Under the pieces are notes generated by a model. The model was not told where the DNA came from and did no database searches. It saw nothing but the letters and a program-made list of their open reading frames with translations. From the NCBI RefSeq assembly GCF_023273895.1, contig NZ_CP096883.1:744001-808000 (forward strand): a stretch of DNA of 64,000 bases, written 5' to 3'. Shown here one piece after another: positions 17,901 to 26,288 of this stretch (its first letter is position 1; the number at the start of each line of letters is the position of its first letter). Source of the DNA: Sphingobacterium sp. PCS056 (GTDB taxonomy: Bacteria; Bacteroidota; Bacteroidia; Sphingobacteriales; Sphingobacteriaceae). The translations under genes and the position numbers were made by a program.

Positions 17901-19756
17901 TTCGTTCTAAATTATTAGCTCTTATCCAATCATCTAATCAAATACTTAAGAATTTTCCAAATTCAAATCGTTATCAAAGTATAATAAAGGAAATTCTAGA
18001 TGAAGTCAATCACTGGGAGACAAATTTGGATTTATCACAGATAAACGAAGCCAACATGGCCCATTATCTTTTTAAAACATTTAGCAAATTCAACAAATTA
18101 TCATTGTCCGAATCTGCAGATCATTTAAAACAAGAGTTTACCCGTTATCTACATGATAAAAAGATTTTAAAAGATTTTGAGGCAGATCTGAAAAATGAAG
18201 GTTTCAATCTGACAGATCGCTTTTATTTAACTCAAAACTGGTTATATGCTTTTATTGAGAGCACTGATCATGTAATTACATTTGAAAAATACATTAATGA
18301 AACAGCAGCGCTCATTTTATTTAATCAGGACGATTATGAACTCATTATAGCCAAGGATCAACTTTCTGTGGCACATTTGAAAGGTAGTCATCCCGTAATT
18401 TTAAATGAAAGTTATCAAATAGATTTTCATTCTTTCATTCAGAAATTGACAAAATTTCAACACATCGATGTACCTCGTTTCGAGTCCTTTAATACATTAA
18501 AAGAAAAATTAAGCACGGCCTATAAAAAAGAATTAAAGATAAACGAATTCGAACCTAAAGTACTGAGTTCCTTTGTCCGTAATAAATTGATCAATGATGT
18601 TTATTTTCCTCTAATCGGAACAAATTTCGCTAAGCAATTAGGTGTAGCTGGAGAAAATAAACGTACAGCAAAAATGGGCATGCTTCTGCTCATTTCTCCT
18701 CCAGGATATGGCAAAACAACATTGATGGAATATCTCGCAAAAACGATGGGCTTACATTTTGTGAAAATCAATGGTCCTACCATCGGTCACTCCATTACCT
18801 CCATCGATCCAGCTGAAGCTAAAACTTCTGGTGAACGAGAAGAGCTTAAAAAAATTAATTTAGCATTTGAAATGGCAGACAATGTGATGCTGTATTTAGA
18901 TGACATTCAGCATCTCAACCCTGAATTTCTTCAAAAATTTATTTCTCTTGCTGATGGACAAAGAAAGATTGATGGTATTTTTGAAGGAGAAAGTAAGACT
19001 TACGATCTTCGTGAAAATCGATTTTGTATCGTAATGGCTGGAAATCCTTATACGGAAAGTGGTTCTAAATTTAGAATCCCTGATATGTTAGCGAATCGTG
19101 CCGATGTATACAATTTAGGAGATGTTATTGGAGATACAGATTATTTATTTAATTTAAGTTTAATTGAAAATGCTGCAATTGAAAATCCTGCAATTGATAA
19201 AATTGCAAGTAAGAGTTTTAATGATTTTTATGCGCTCATCCGATTTATAGAAAATAAAGAAGAACAATTACCAGAATTAGAAGGAAACTACCTAAAACAA
19301 GACGTTGATGATTTCATCGCAGTTTTGCAGCATCTTTTTAAAATTCGGAATATCGTCGTAAGAGTAAATCAAAACTATATCAACAGTGCTGCTATGCAAG
19401 ATAGTTATCGAACAGAGCCTCCATTTAAATTACAGGGCTCTTATCGTAATATGAGCAAATTAGTAGCTCAGGTCATACCGATGATGAATGACCGAGAAAT
19501 TAATCAACTGGTTTTGACGCATTATGAAAGTGAATCACAAACACTTACCACAGATAAAGAATCCAATTTATTAAAACTGAAAGAATTAGCACATCTCTTA
19601 ACAGAAGAGGAAAAAGAACGCTGGGAAACAATCAAAAAGGTTTTTCAAAAAAATAATAAGCATGGTGATCTTGGGAAGGATGATAAGATGTTTGCTCAAT
19701 TATTGGAATTTAACGAGAACCTACAAGGTATCATCCATGCGATCAGTAAAAAGTAA
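14924..19756 (+). CDS. giant DUF3686-type AAA ATPase ('DNA repair ATPase')
   Basis: 1610 aa, by far the largest gene here. The N-terminus starts with a short coiled coil, then a beta-rich region (about 60-430). A long coiled-coil middle (about 430-830) and a mixed region (830-1200) follow. The C-terminal AAA+ domain has Walker A PPGYGKTT (K1264) and Walker B MLYLDDIQ (D1326, D1327). The layout matches proteins databases call DUF3686 or 'DNA repair ATPase'; I know of no direct evidence for a repair role. Following PspA, NfeD-like and flotillin genes, it more plausibly remodels PspA or flotillin assemblies, as Vps4 does ESCRT-III; that is inference. Confidence 0.85.
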   Translation: MQETQANNDTLDSGSYEIIRKRLLNQKETLSNKLQLLNTSRKEVFNSTNFILKANQRISTDNNCVSRGILAIGNICIFGYNVHFGLRTEIQLQDVFSIYLFEDNQFIPQDLDFINDVNFVNDYQNLYKYYRDSIFSKFRKTENYLYMIFQTTKNEQDLKAFKWLIKDGKLIYLDDRSIHEVKKANQHEFDWIKTTLEDRRLGRFPHISILDKVFIEAIHGDITFKIENNTESGKGIYSEKVSNLDQQLDDAEYHYADLGNMIALRIKPFQEEFRAYIFNLRTKEVVNLKTLNESAILLPDNQGIIFSNGYYLQNGTHKTFENNLENVQFLKKVISPNGEDYLYVFTHEQSNTYILMSYNIIQQSVETPIVCNGFTIFKDGSLIYFRTENEATRHHQVQIWETPYMAVLKENESRRDDPLYKIGNKDIVQAMSEVQEVIQLINKEDSYEGLYEDILKKSNSIIDSYFWINDKALQNLGEPLQQIKEVANTAIDEFVKVQIQRKHAEEILAATEKKIEDLVFKVNSSIYEQLDQLVHNLSDTRKLQGEVIDLRNVKYIDNNRVNELEDQLQHIASHLSEKTIQFLLQEAALTSYEQKVIIQKQEVEKVTKAIDAKAIEDGCKAISSDLELLIDILHSLKIEDTTQTTRIIEKISVIFASLNEVRAQLTRKLNTLKSSEAIAEFSAQLTLLEQSIVNYLELSTSAEKVDEYYTKIVVNLEELESKFSEFDEFALKIADKRDEIIKAFNGKRESIIEQVNKRSSSLEQIALRVLKNIENKAKSLSTREDILSFYSTDLMVDKIRQIIAELKTIQDVSKAESLENLLKKSQEDALRVLRDKSELFVEGENIIKLGKNKFTVNNQRLGLTLIRRQDELYYHLTGTSFYQKVTAQEINTFRDIWEQEIISENKLVYRAEYLAYKTFIASQSEENFNAEKFINQTVEQNYAESYIKGVHNFDALQIYEQLHILGKKLDLLQFDPDTRTYAHFFWYQLDASVRSKLLALIQSSNQILKNFPNSNRYQSIIKEILDEVNHWETNLDLSQINEANMAHYLFKTFSKFNKLSLSESADHLKQEFTRYLHDKKILKDFEADLKNEGFNLTDRFYLTQNWLYAFIESTDHVITFEKYINETAALILFNQDDYELIIAKDQLSVAHLKGSHPVILNESYQIDFHSFIQKLTKFQHIDVPRFESFNTLKEKLSTAYKKELKINEFEPKVLSSFVRNKLINDVYFPLIGTNFAKQLGVAGENKRTAKMGMLLLISPPGYGKTTLMEYLAKTMGLHFVKINGPTIGHSITSIDPAEAKTSGEREELKKINLAFEMADNVMLYLDDIQHLNPEFLQKFISLADGQRKIDGIFEGESKTYDLRENRFCIVMAGNPYTESGSKFRIPDMLANRADVYNLGDVIGDTDYLFNLSLIENAAIENPAIDKIASKSFNDFYALIRFIENKEEQLPELEGNYLKQDVDDFIAVLQHLFKIRNIVVRVNQNYINSAAMQDSYRTEPPFKLQGSYRNMSKLVAQVIPMMNDREINQLVLTHYESESQTLTTDKESNLLKLKELAHLLTEEEKERWETIKKVFQKNNKHGDLGKDDKMFAQLLEFNENLQGIIHAISKK

Positions 19757-19812
19757 ATACAAGATAAATTGTATTTAAAGATCTTTTTTAGCTATTACTA
19801 CAATCTGAAATA

Positions 19813-19855
19813 AAAACAGTGTAATTGTCAATTGATGATTACACTGTTTTCTTTA
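19813..19855. terminator. bidirectional terminator after the ATPase gene
   Basis: Perfect 13-bp stem AAAACAGTGTAAT / ATTACACTGTTTT with a 12-nt loop and flanking A and T tracts. It lies between the convergent ATPase and TPM-domain genes. Confidence 0.82.
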
Positions 19856-19931
19856 TACAGCTACAACAAGCAAAACATTAATGATCAAATCAGTATCAAA
19901 TAACATTATCGGCCTGATTGCAGACAAACGA

Positions 19932-21413
19932 TTACCACCTTCCTCCTGCTCCACCACCACCTGAAGATCCTCCACCAAAACTTCCTCCACCGGAGCCACC
20001 AGAACGCCCCGATCCACCTCCAGAACTACCAGAAGAAGACCTGACTAGACGAGGCGTATTATGAGTTCCATGAGATATCTCATAGCCACAATATTTACAC
20101 AAATCGTACTGCTCTTCCAATCCACCAGAACTATAAGTAGCCTTCGTAATTGTCTTTCGCAAATCTTTTTCAAATGTTTTATAATGGCATTGTGGACATA
20201 GTATAATAGTTTTGTCCTCATCCCAGGGAATCAATTTAGTCTCGTTTGTTTTACTATTAACCCAGACTTCATAATCACGGCTATTAATTTTTTCTTCCAT
20301 TAATTGTCCTGCATCCAGAAAATTTCTCATTTTTGAATCTGCTTGATCTCGATTTATTCTTAACCAGTTTCCGGAATTATCAGGAGCGACTAAACGTCCT
20401 GGATGAAGACTTAATCGCTTATTGGATCTTCCAAAATCTATCCATGCCAAAGGACTTATTAATAACGGTAGGAAATTCCATTTCAAAAATTTACGAATAG
20501 CTTGCTGAATGTTTTCCTCATCCTTATAAGAATTTGTGACAGCTGTAATACCAGCATTATATTTCATACCTAAAGTAATCACTCCGAAAATGAGAATGAA
20601 GTAGGGCAAATTTTTAACTTGATAAACTTGGTCAAAATTTTCAAAAACAAATGCAAAAATAAAGGAAGTAAAAAACATCAGTATTCCCATACAACCACAA
20701 CCACTGATTAATGGAGGAAAGTAACTGCTTTTTTTTGTTATTTTCCCTTTCGTGATTTTGGTGACCACTGAAATCCAAACATAAAGAAATATAAATACGG
20801 CAAGTACTAACAACGAATTTCTTAAATATGGATTTTTAAAATTCCAAAAAGGTATTGCTTCGGGCATTAACCGATCTAATTCAGCTCTTGCATCTGGAGC
20901 ATTTAAGATTTTTTGGATAAATTTCGATGACTCTAAAACTCCACGATCATAATCATCATTTCGAAAATTAGGAACTAAATATTTTTCACCTATCCGTTTA
21001 AGGTAAGCATCTGGCAATATACTTTCCATGCCATAACCCGATATAAATCGGTACTCATGTCTATTTTTGGCAATAAAAAGAAGTAAACCATTATTACTCT
21101 CTTTTTTTCCGATTCCCCAAGTATTGAATAACTTTAATGCAAAATCAAAATCGCTATCTCCAACGTAATCATCAACGATAACAATCGCAAATTCACACGC
21201 TGTAATCGAGTCGATCCGCCAAGATATAGCGTCAAGTTCATCCATGACACTTGAAGAAATAATATGATCTGGATTTGAAACAAAATAAGCCTGCCCCTTG
21301 ATTTTAGGATTAGGAAGATCCTCGACTGTATATTGAGCAAATGAAAGCGAAAACCCGTGTATTAAAATAGAGGTAATTAGGGTATAAATAAATATTTTTA
21401 TTTTCCTTGACAT
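19932..21413 (-). CDS. TPM-domain membrane protein with zinc ribbon and Gly-rich tail
   Basis: 493 aa. Signal peptide (about 1-26), then a TPM (TLP18.3/Psb32/MOLO-1) domain to about residue 180, including the typical DDYVGDSDFDFALKLFNTWGIGKKESNNGLLLFIA segment. Three or more TM helices follow (about 200-300), then a cytosolic region with a CxxC...CxxC zinc ribbon (CPQCHYK... LCKYCGYE) and a Gly/Ser-rich C-terminus. TPM proteins often occur near PspA/flotillin-type genes and this one faces that operon, so a shared envelope role is plausible. Confidence 0.85.
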   Translation of the reverse strand: MSRKIKIFIYTLITSILIHGFSLSFAQYTVEDLPNPKIKGQAYFVSNPDHIISSSVMDELDAISWRIDSITACEFAIVIVDDYVGDSDFDFALKLFNTWGIGKKESNNGLLLFIAKNRHEYRFISGYGMESILPDAYLKRIGEKYLVPNFRNDDYDRGVLESSKFIQKILNAPDARAELDRLMPEAIPFWNFKNPYLRNSLLVLAVFIFLYVWISVVTKITKGKITKKSSYFPPLISGCGCMGILMFFTSFIFAFVFENFDQVYQVKNLPYFILIFGVITLGMKYNAGITAVTNSYKDEENIQQAIRKFLKWNFLPLLISPLAWIDFGRSNKRLSLHPGRLVAPDNSGNWLRINRDQADSKMRNFLDAGQLMEEKINSRDYEVWVNSKTNETKLIPWDEDKTIILCPQCHYKTFEKDLRKTITKATYSSGGLEEQYDLCKYCGYEISHGTHNTPRLVRSSSGSSGGGSGRSGGSGGGSFGGGSSGGGGAGGRW

Positions 21414-21501
21414 AACTTTTCATTAATCATTCACTCCTCATCTAAAATAATCTAGACGATCATTTTTTATAATGCCGTAATAACAGTTCTTAAATTAAAT
21501 T

Positions 21502-23208
21502 CTATCCTTTAACCTTTCCCGATGAGACTGTAAAAATACCATAGTCATCAATGAGCATATCCTCTTTCTTAATATGATTAAACGCCATTATTCGATCTAG
21601 TTCTTTTTGAGAGCGTCTACGCATTACCCAATCCTTTTTTTGATGACTATTCAGAACAAATGCTATCATTTTCAATTGTGGATGCCAAGGTTGTCCAGTA
21701 TATAGAATATGACTATTTTCCTCTGAGATAGAAACAATGCCTTGCACAGCTTTATTCGTAAGTTGATTATCTCCGAATAATTCGAAGATTCCAGAAATGA
21801 TAGTAATATTAGGTTCAAAATTAATGAGCTGATAAGTCTTAGGATCAAAACAGTCAAAATTTGTAAAACGAATATCGCTATAACCTTTTTGATGAATAAT
21901 TTTTTCGCCCAAGCTGATATTTGATTCCACAAATTCATTGATCACAATTTCTACATCTGGGTACTTCTCCTTGATATCAAAAAGATAATTTCCTGTCCCA
22001 CCTGCAATATCTAAAATCTTTACCTTTCTTCCAGAAGATTGAATATCTAGAATATTCTTTTCTAATAATGTCAATAGATGTTGTTTTCGAATTCGGATCC
22101 CTCTCCAACCAATTGCTTCTAAATATCCTTTATCGATCACTTTACCGATTCCAAACTTTCCCTTTGCTTGATTATGATATACATAGTCTAGCGATATACC
22201 AGAATCAAATCCGTATTTTAACCCAAGAGCCATCCCCTCACTTAAAGTACCGATTTTTCCCAAAGACCATTTTTGAAATGCAAAGTTCAACTTTTCCATA
22301 GTTGGCATTACTTTGTAATATAAGTTCTCATACTCTTTTACCGAGAACAAGTCCGGAGCTAAGCTCAGCTCATTCGGTTCTACTTCAAATGATTTGACTA
22401 CAAAAGTTTTAATATATTGATACACTTCATGCCTCCCACTCTCGAACAATATGCCATGAAAAAAATTGGGTAAAGTTCTAAATTCCTTAACTTGAGATTC
22501 CAAATTGACATAAAATTTCTTTTGCACACTATTTTTAACCACATAATCTTTTTCAGCAGATAGGATCAAAGTTGGAATATTAATCGCTGCGGCATCCTCC
22601 ACCAATCTTTTACCTGCACTTTGTAAATCCACTAATAACCTACCATTAATCGACTTTGAAATCAGCGGATCTTGATCATACGCCTCCTGTTGTGCTTTAT
22701 CGTGAGTTAAAACTTTAGACTTGACATAACTTTGAATCACTAAATCTTTTTTTAGTTTGGTTGTAAAACCAATAAACTCATTAGCAAAAGGAACATATAA
22801 TTTAATCTCAAATGCAGGAGCTAACAAAGCCATACCTGCAATTGGGGGAGCAAAATCATGAACCCATGACGTCACAATAACTCCAGCTATGCTATTGGCA
22901 ATTACGAAAATATCTTGTTCATTTATCTGGTATTGCTGATGCAGATATTTAGAAAACATATCCAAATCCCGTACATTATCCATGAAAATTGGTGATACCG
23001 GTTCTTTGGTGTAACCATGCCCACGAAGATCATAAGCGAAAACATTATATCCCTCAAACTGAGCATCCGTGGCGATCTCATGTAACCGTTCAGAATGTTC
23101 GTGACCACGGTGTATAATGATCAATGTTTTTTGATTGGGTCGAAAATTCCATGCTCTATAAAAAATGTCACTTCCGTCAAAACTTTTAAAATATCCTGTG
23201 TTCATCAT
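21502..23208 (-). CDS. alpha/beta hydrolase - SAM methyltransferase fusion (YnbC-like)
   Basis: 568 aa, two enzymes in one chain. The N-terminal alpha/beta hydrolase (about 1-290) has a putative nucleophile S106 in ANSIAG, where the usual Gly residues of GxSxG are Ala, an Asp in SAEKDYVV and a His in NFFHGILFE. The C-terminal class I methyltransferase (about 340-560) has motif I ILDIAGGTGNY near residue 400. The same fusion is known from E. coli YnbC. It is the last gene of a six-gene lipid-type operon, 4 bp after the phosphatase gene. Substrate unknown; an acyl- or head-group-modifying role fits the neighbours. Confidence 0.85.
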   Translation of the reverse strand: MMNTGYFKSFDGSDIFYRAWNFRPNQKTLIIIHRGHEHSERLHEIATDAQFEGYNVFAYDLRGHGYTKEPVSPIFMDNVRDLDMFSKYLHQQYQINEQDIFVIANSIAGVIVTSWVHDFAPPIAGMALLAPAFEIKLYVPFANEFIGFTTKLKKDLVIQSYVKSKVLTHDKAQQEAYDQDPLISKSINGRLLVDLQSAGKRLVEDAAAINIPTLILSAEKDYVVKNSVQKKFYVNLESQVKEFRTLPNFFHGILFESGRHEVYQYIKTFVVKSFEVEPNELSLAPDLFSVKEYENLYYKVMPTMEKLNFAFQKWSLGKIGTLSEGMALGLKYGFDSGISLDYVYHNQAKGKFGIGKVIDKGYLEAIGWRGIRIRKQHLLTLLEKNILDIQSSGRKVKILDIAGGTGNYLFDIKEKYPDVEIVINEFVESNISLGEKIIHQKGYSDIRFTNFDCFDPKTYQLINFEPNITIISGIFELFGDNQLTNKAVQGIVSISEENSHILYTGQPWHPQLKMIAFVLNSHQKKDWVMRRRSQKELDRIMAFNHIKKEDMLIDDYGIFTVSSGKVKG

Positions 23209-23212
23209 CTTT

Positions 23213-24520
23213 TCATTTTAATAAGTCAATTGAAGCGGCATGTAGAATACTATTTTTATTCTTTTCTTGCATCAAAGCAATTGATTGGTTTATGTTTAAA
23301 TATAATATTTTTTTCAACAATAATACACCTACTAATGTACTTCTGGAATACCCCATGGTACAGTGTATGATCACTCTTGTTTCTGGACATCGTTGCTCAT
23401 ACGCGACCGCTATCTTGCTAACCAGATTTTCCAGATCAACAATTGAAGCTACTCCAATATCCAATATAGGGAATGAATAATACAAACACTGTTCCCTAAT
23501 GATCCTATTTTCCTCCAACTCTGCTGACAAATCATATACATAATCCTTTTTAGATATCTGACAAGCTATAATTTCTTTATTGGTTAATCGAGCTGTAATA
23601 AACATGTTTGGCAATATTTCTAAGAGTATCTTTTCTTGTTTTTTCCTGAAAAAATGCCATATTAAATAATATGAAAACTGATAAGGAAAATAAAATATCT
23701 TTTTCAAGATTGAAATATGTCCATGTTTATCTTTTAAAAAATGGTGACGGTTATATTGATATTGTAACCCAACCATAAAGACCATTATACTGACCCATAC
23801 TGCTACAAAACAATAGATAAGATTTAATTCATAGCATAAGGAAGCCAATAAACATACTATAAAACTGAATAGATAATAAAAACAAGCAATGTATTGATTC
23901 CTGCACGTAGCTAATTTTTTACTGGGAAAGGTTAATATCAAAACAATCTGTACAAGTATTAATGCCGTTATTACATCTATGAAGTGATGTTGATAAATAG
24001 TCAATGTCGATATTCCTAAAAGAATTAACCAGAATCCAAAAATGAATTTCACAACTCCAAATAAACGTTCTTTTAATACAGACCAAAACAAACAAGCATA
24101 ACCAATATGTAATGATGGTGCTTGATTGAAGGGAGAATCCCAAGTCTTTAAAAAATCAAAAAAATAATATAACGGAAAAGTATTGACAATTGGTTTTGAA
24201 TAAGAAAACTGAAGCGGAATAAGGATAAAGAAAATACCAGATGCCACCGTTAATAGCACAACACGTTTTAGATATACCATCAATTGAGATCTAGTACGAC
24301 ATAGAAAACAAAGTGACAAAAAAAACAATCCGCTGGACATATATGGAATAATCATCCAAGGAATAAAAGGAATATATCTTTCAAAACTAAATACAAAAGA
24401 AGGTACAACTTCCAAATTAGAAGCATAATAAGCACTACCGTTGTAAATTAATGAAAATATAAACCAGCAGGCCAATGCTGCTTTGATTTTAAGTTGTATC
24501 GTCAATCGTTTTTCATCCAT
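23213..24520 (-). CDS. PAP2-like - dual-specificity phosphatase fusion (YnbD-like)
   Basis: 435 aa. The N-terminal two thirds is a multi-spanning PAP2/Aur1-like domain with SLHIGYA and YQHHFIDV, giving the His and H-x3-D residues of that fold. The C-terminal third is a cysteine phosphatase with HCTMGYSRS, a CX5R loop with C387 and R393. This is the E. coli YnbD arrangement. Cysteine phosphatases of the PTPMT1 type hydrolyse phosphatidylglycerophosphate, so removal of phosphate from a lipid made by the adjacent transferase is a reasonable guess. It overlaps the SDR gene by 19 bp. Confidence 0.85.
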   Translation of the reverse strand: MDEKRLTIQLKIKAALACWFIFSLIYNGSAYYASNLEVVPSFVFSFERYIPFIPWMIIPYMSSGLFFLSLCFLCRTRSQLMVYLKRVVLLTVASGIFFILIPLQFSYSKPIVNTFPLYYFFDFLKTWDSPFNQAPSLHIGYACLFWSVLKERLFGVVKFIFGFWLILLGISTLTIYQHHFIDVITALILVQIVLILTFPSKKLATCRNQYIACFYYLFSFIVCLLASLCYELNLIYCFVAVWVSIMVFMVGLQYQYNRHHFLKDKHGHISILKKIFYFPYQFSYYLIWHFFRKKQEKILLEILPNMFITARLTNKEIIACQISKKDYVYDLSAELEENRIIREQCLYYSFPILDIGVASIVDLENLVSKIAVAYEQRCPETRVIIHCTMGYSRSTLVGVLLLKKILYLNINQSIALMQEKNKNSILHAASIDLLK

Positions 24521-25251
24521 TTTGCTTTTTTATACATCATAATATCCAAAAACCGAGCAGGAAAATAAGACAGAAACTTCATCAAGACTTTCATCTTCCA
24601 GGGGAAAACATAAAGTTCCTTTTTTTTAACGATAGCGTCAGCAATATAGATGGCAGCTTCTTCTTGTGAAACTAAATAAGGTTTCTTTGATAAATTCTGT
24701 TGATTAAGATCGCGCAATTTTTGGGTATCCACATACCCAGGAGCAATAGTCGTGACTGTGATCCCAAATGGTTCTAATGCCTTACGATATGCATCAGCAA
24801 TTTGAATCACCGCTCTTTTGGATTTACTATATAGACTTGCTTTTGGGTAATGTAGCGTCCCAGAAACGGATGCAATCGTGACTATATGGCCTTGATTGTG
24901 TTTACGCATAACTTTTCTTGCTATCTCAAAACAATTAATAGTACCTAAAATATTGATTTGTAACATATCAATGCTTTCATTATATCGGATCTTTCGAGCG
25001 ACATCATCAGCATAGCTACCTGTTGTATTAATAAAAACATCCAAAGGCTCCTGTTGCACAAAGTCAAGAACATAAAGCTGCAGCATTTCCACATTTAACA
25101 CATCAACCTCATATTTCGTTAAATTGCCGTTTTCAATAACAGTTTTTTGTAAGTCTCTTCCACAAATAGCAACAAGATAACCTTTAGCCAGATACAAATT
25201 AGCTAATGCCGCACCAATGCCAGATGTTCCGCCTGCAATAAAAACTTTCAT
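24502..25251 (-). CDS. short-chain dehydrogenase/reductase
   Basis: 249 aa from the Met at base 25251 (MKVFIAGGTSGIGAAL), which makes an ATGA overlap with the patatin gene; a longer frame to 25293 adds unconvincing sequence. Classical SDR features: nucleotide-binding GGTSGIG (residues 7-13), a Ser before the active site (around 128-130), and YSKSK with Y141 and K145. The C-terminal tail (VLMKFLSYFPARFLDIMMYKK) is hydrophobic and basic, like SDRs acting on lipids at the membrane. It may reduce a keto lipid intermediate. This gene is an addition relative to E. coli ynbABCD. Confidence 0.85.
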   Translation of the reverse strand: MKVFIAGGTSGIGAALANLYLAKGYLVAICGRDLQKTVIENGNLTKYEVDVLNVEMLQLYVLDFVQQEPLDVFINTTGSYADDVARKIRYNESIDMLQINILGTINCFEIARKVMRKHNQGHIVTIASVSGTLHYPKASLYSKSKRAVIQIADAYRKALEPFGITVTTIAPGYVDTQKLRDLNQQNLSKKPYLVSQEEAAIYIADAIVKKKELYVFPWKMKVLMKFLSYFPARFLDIMMYKKAKWMKND

Positions 25252-26288
25252 CTTTTTAAACTTTCTAATGTCTTCTGATAACCATATTGCCATTGTCGTT
25301 CAATATCATCTTGATAATGCTCAATAGTATCTGGTCGTTTTACAACAATCTCTCCCTTGAACCAGTCTACATACTTAGCACAATAATGTCCTTTAAGGAT
25401 TTGGGGAGCATCTCGAGTATCAATCCAATAATCCGCATGTTGCACTTCTACCTCACGTAATCGTTCATTTCCACTGAATCCTAACACGGCTCTTACTAAT
25501 GCTTCCTCTACAGGTTTATACGACTGTTTTCGCTCTATAAAAGTATGATCTGCTAAGTATTGTGCTAATTCTATTGGAACCAAATCTATCGCTCCTCCAG
25601 CATAATAATTTTGTCCAATCTCTACTGGTGCTACGTAAAACATATCGGATATCGATATGCGCACAGCTTGATGAAGTGGCACTGAGCTTTCGATCAAAAT
25701 TTCTTTTGAAACCGCGCTATGCAAATAGTTCTCAGATTCAATTTCAATTTGATCGGCAGCGATCTTTTTAGCAGTTTCTACGTCTGTAAACAATACTTTT
25801 TGATAGAGCTTCCTATCTCCCCTTTTAAATAAAACCTCAAGAGGTGTAAACAACATCTTAGAACCTACAACAATGATTTTAGGACTGTTGTTTTCTTTTT
25901 GTTTCAATGTCGGTAACAAGACTGTTAAATCTTGAGGCATTTCGACCAAGTATCGATCTAGTACGTCTTCTATATATGGAGCATATTCTTTGTTAAAAGT
26001 CTTCAATAAAGAGTAATATCCGATCTTAAAAATACTTTTATGGTCTGTCAATTTTATTTGAGCAACAAAATCATAAAATTCCTTTGACTTAAGATATTCT
26101 TTTTGTTCATTAACTTGGGGAAAAGTCTGTATAACAGCCGCAGCAATAGCTCCCCCACAACTAGCAACAATAAGATCAGGAGACATGTTCATGTCTACTA
26201 ATGCAGCATACATGCCCGTATATAATGCAAAGCGCGTTCCTCCTCCAGAGAAGACAATTGCCCTTTCAAATTCCTTCTTAGCCATCAT
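25248..26288 (-). CDS. patatin-like phospholipase with altered active-site motifs
   Basis: 346 aa. The oxyanion-hole motif is present as SGGGTRFALYTG (about 14-25), and the putative nucleophile elbow is VASCGGA with S43, where the first Gly of GxSxG is Val. The dyad region reads YYAGGAIDLVP, so the Asp of the normal DG[AG] motif is Ala (A230). It may therefore be a weak or non-catalytic member, or use another acid. Start-codon overlaps on both sides (ATGA with SDR, 4 bp with the cytidylyltransferase) show tight coupling within the lipid operon. Confidence 0.85.
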   Translation of the reverse strand: MMAKKEFERAIVFSGGGTRFALYTGMYAALVDMNMSPDLIVASCGGAIAAAVIQTFPQVNEQKEYLKSKEFYDFVAQIKLTDHKSIFKIGYYSLLKTFNKEYAPYIEDVLDRYLVEMPQDLTVLLPTLKQKENNSPKIIVVGSKMLFTPLEVLFKRGDRKLYQKVLFTDVETAKKIAADQIEIESENYLHSAVSKEILIESSVPLHQAVRISISDMFYVAPVEIGQNYYAGGAIDLVPIELAQYLADHTFIERKQSYKPVEEALVRAVLGFSGNERLREVEVQHADYWIDTRDAPQILKGHYCAKYVDWFKGEIVVKRPDTIEHYQDDIERQWQYGYQKTLESLKR

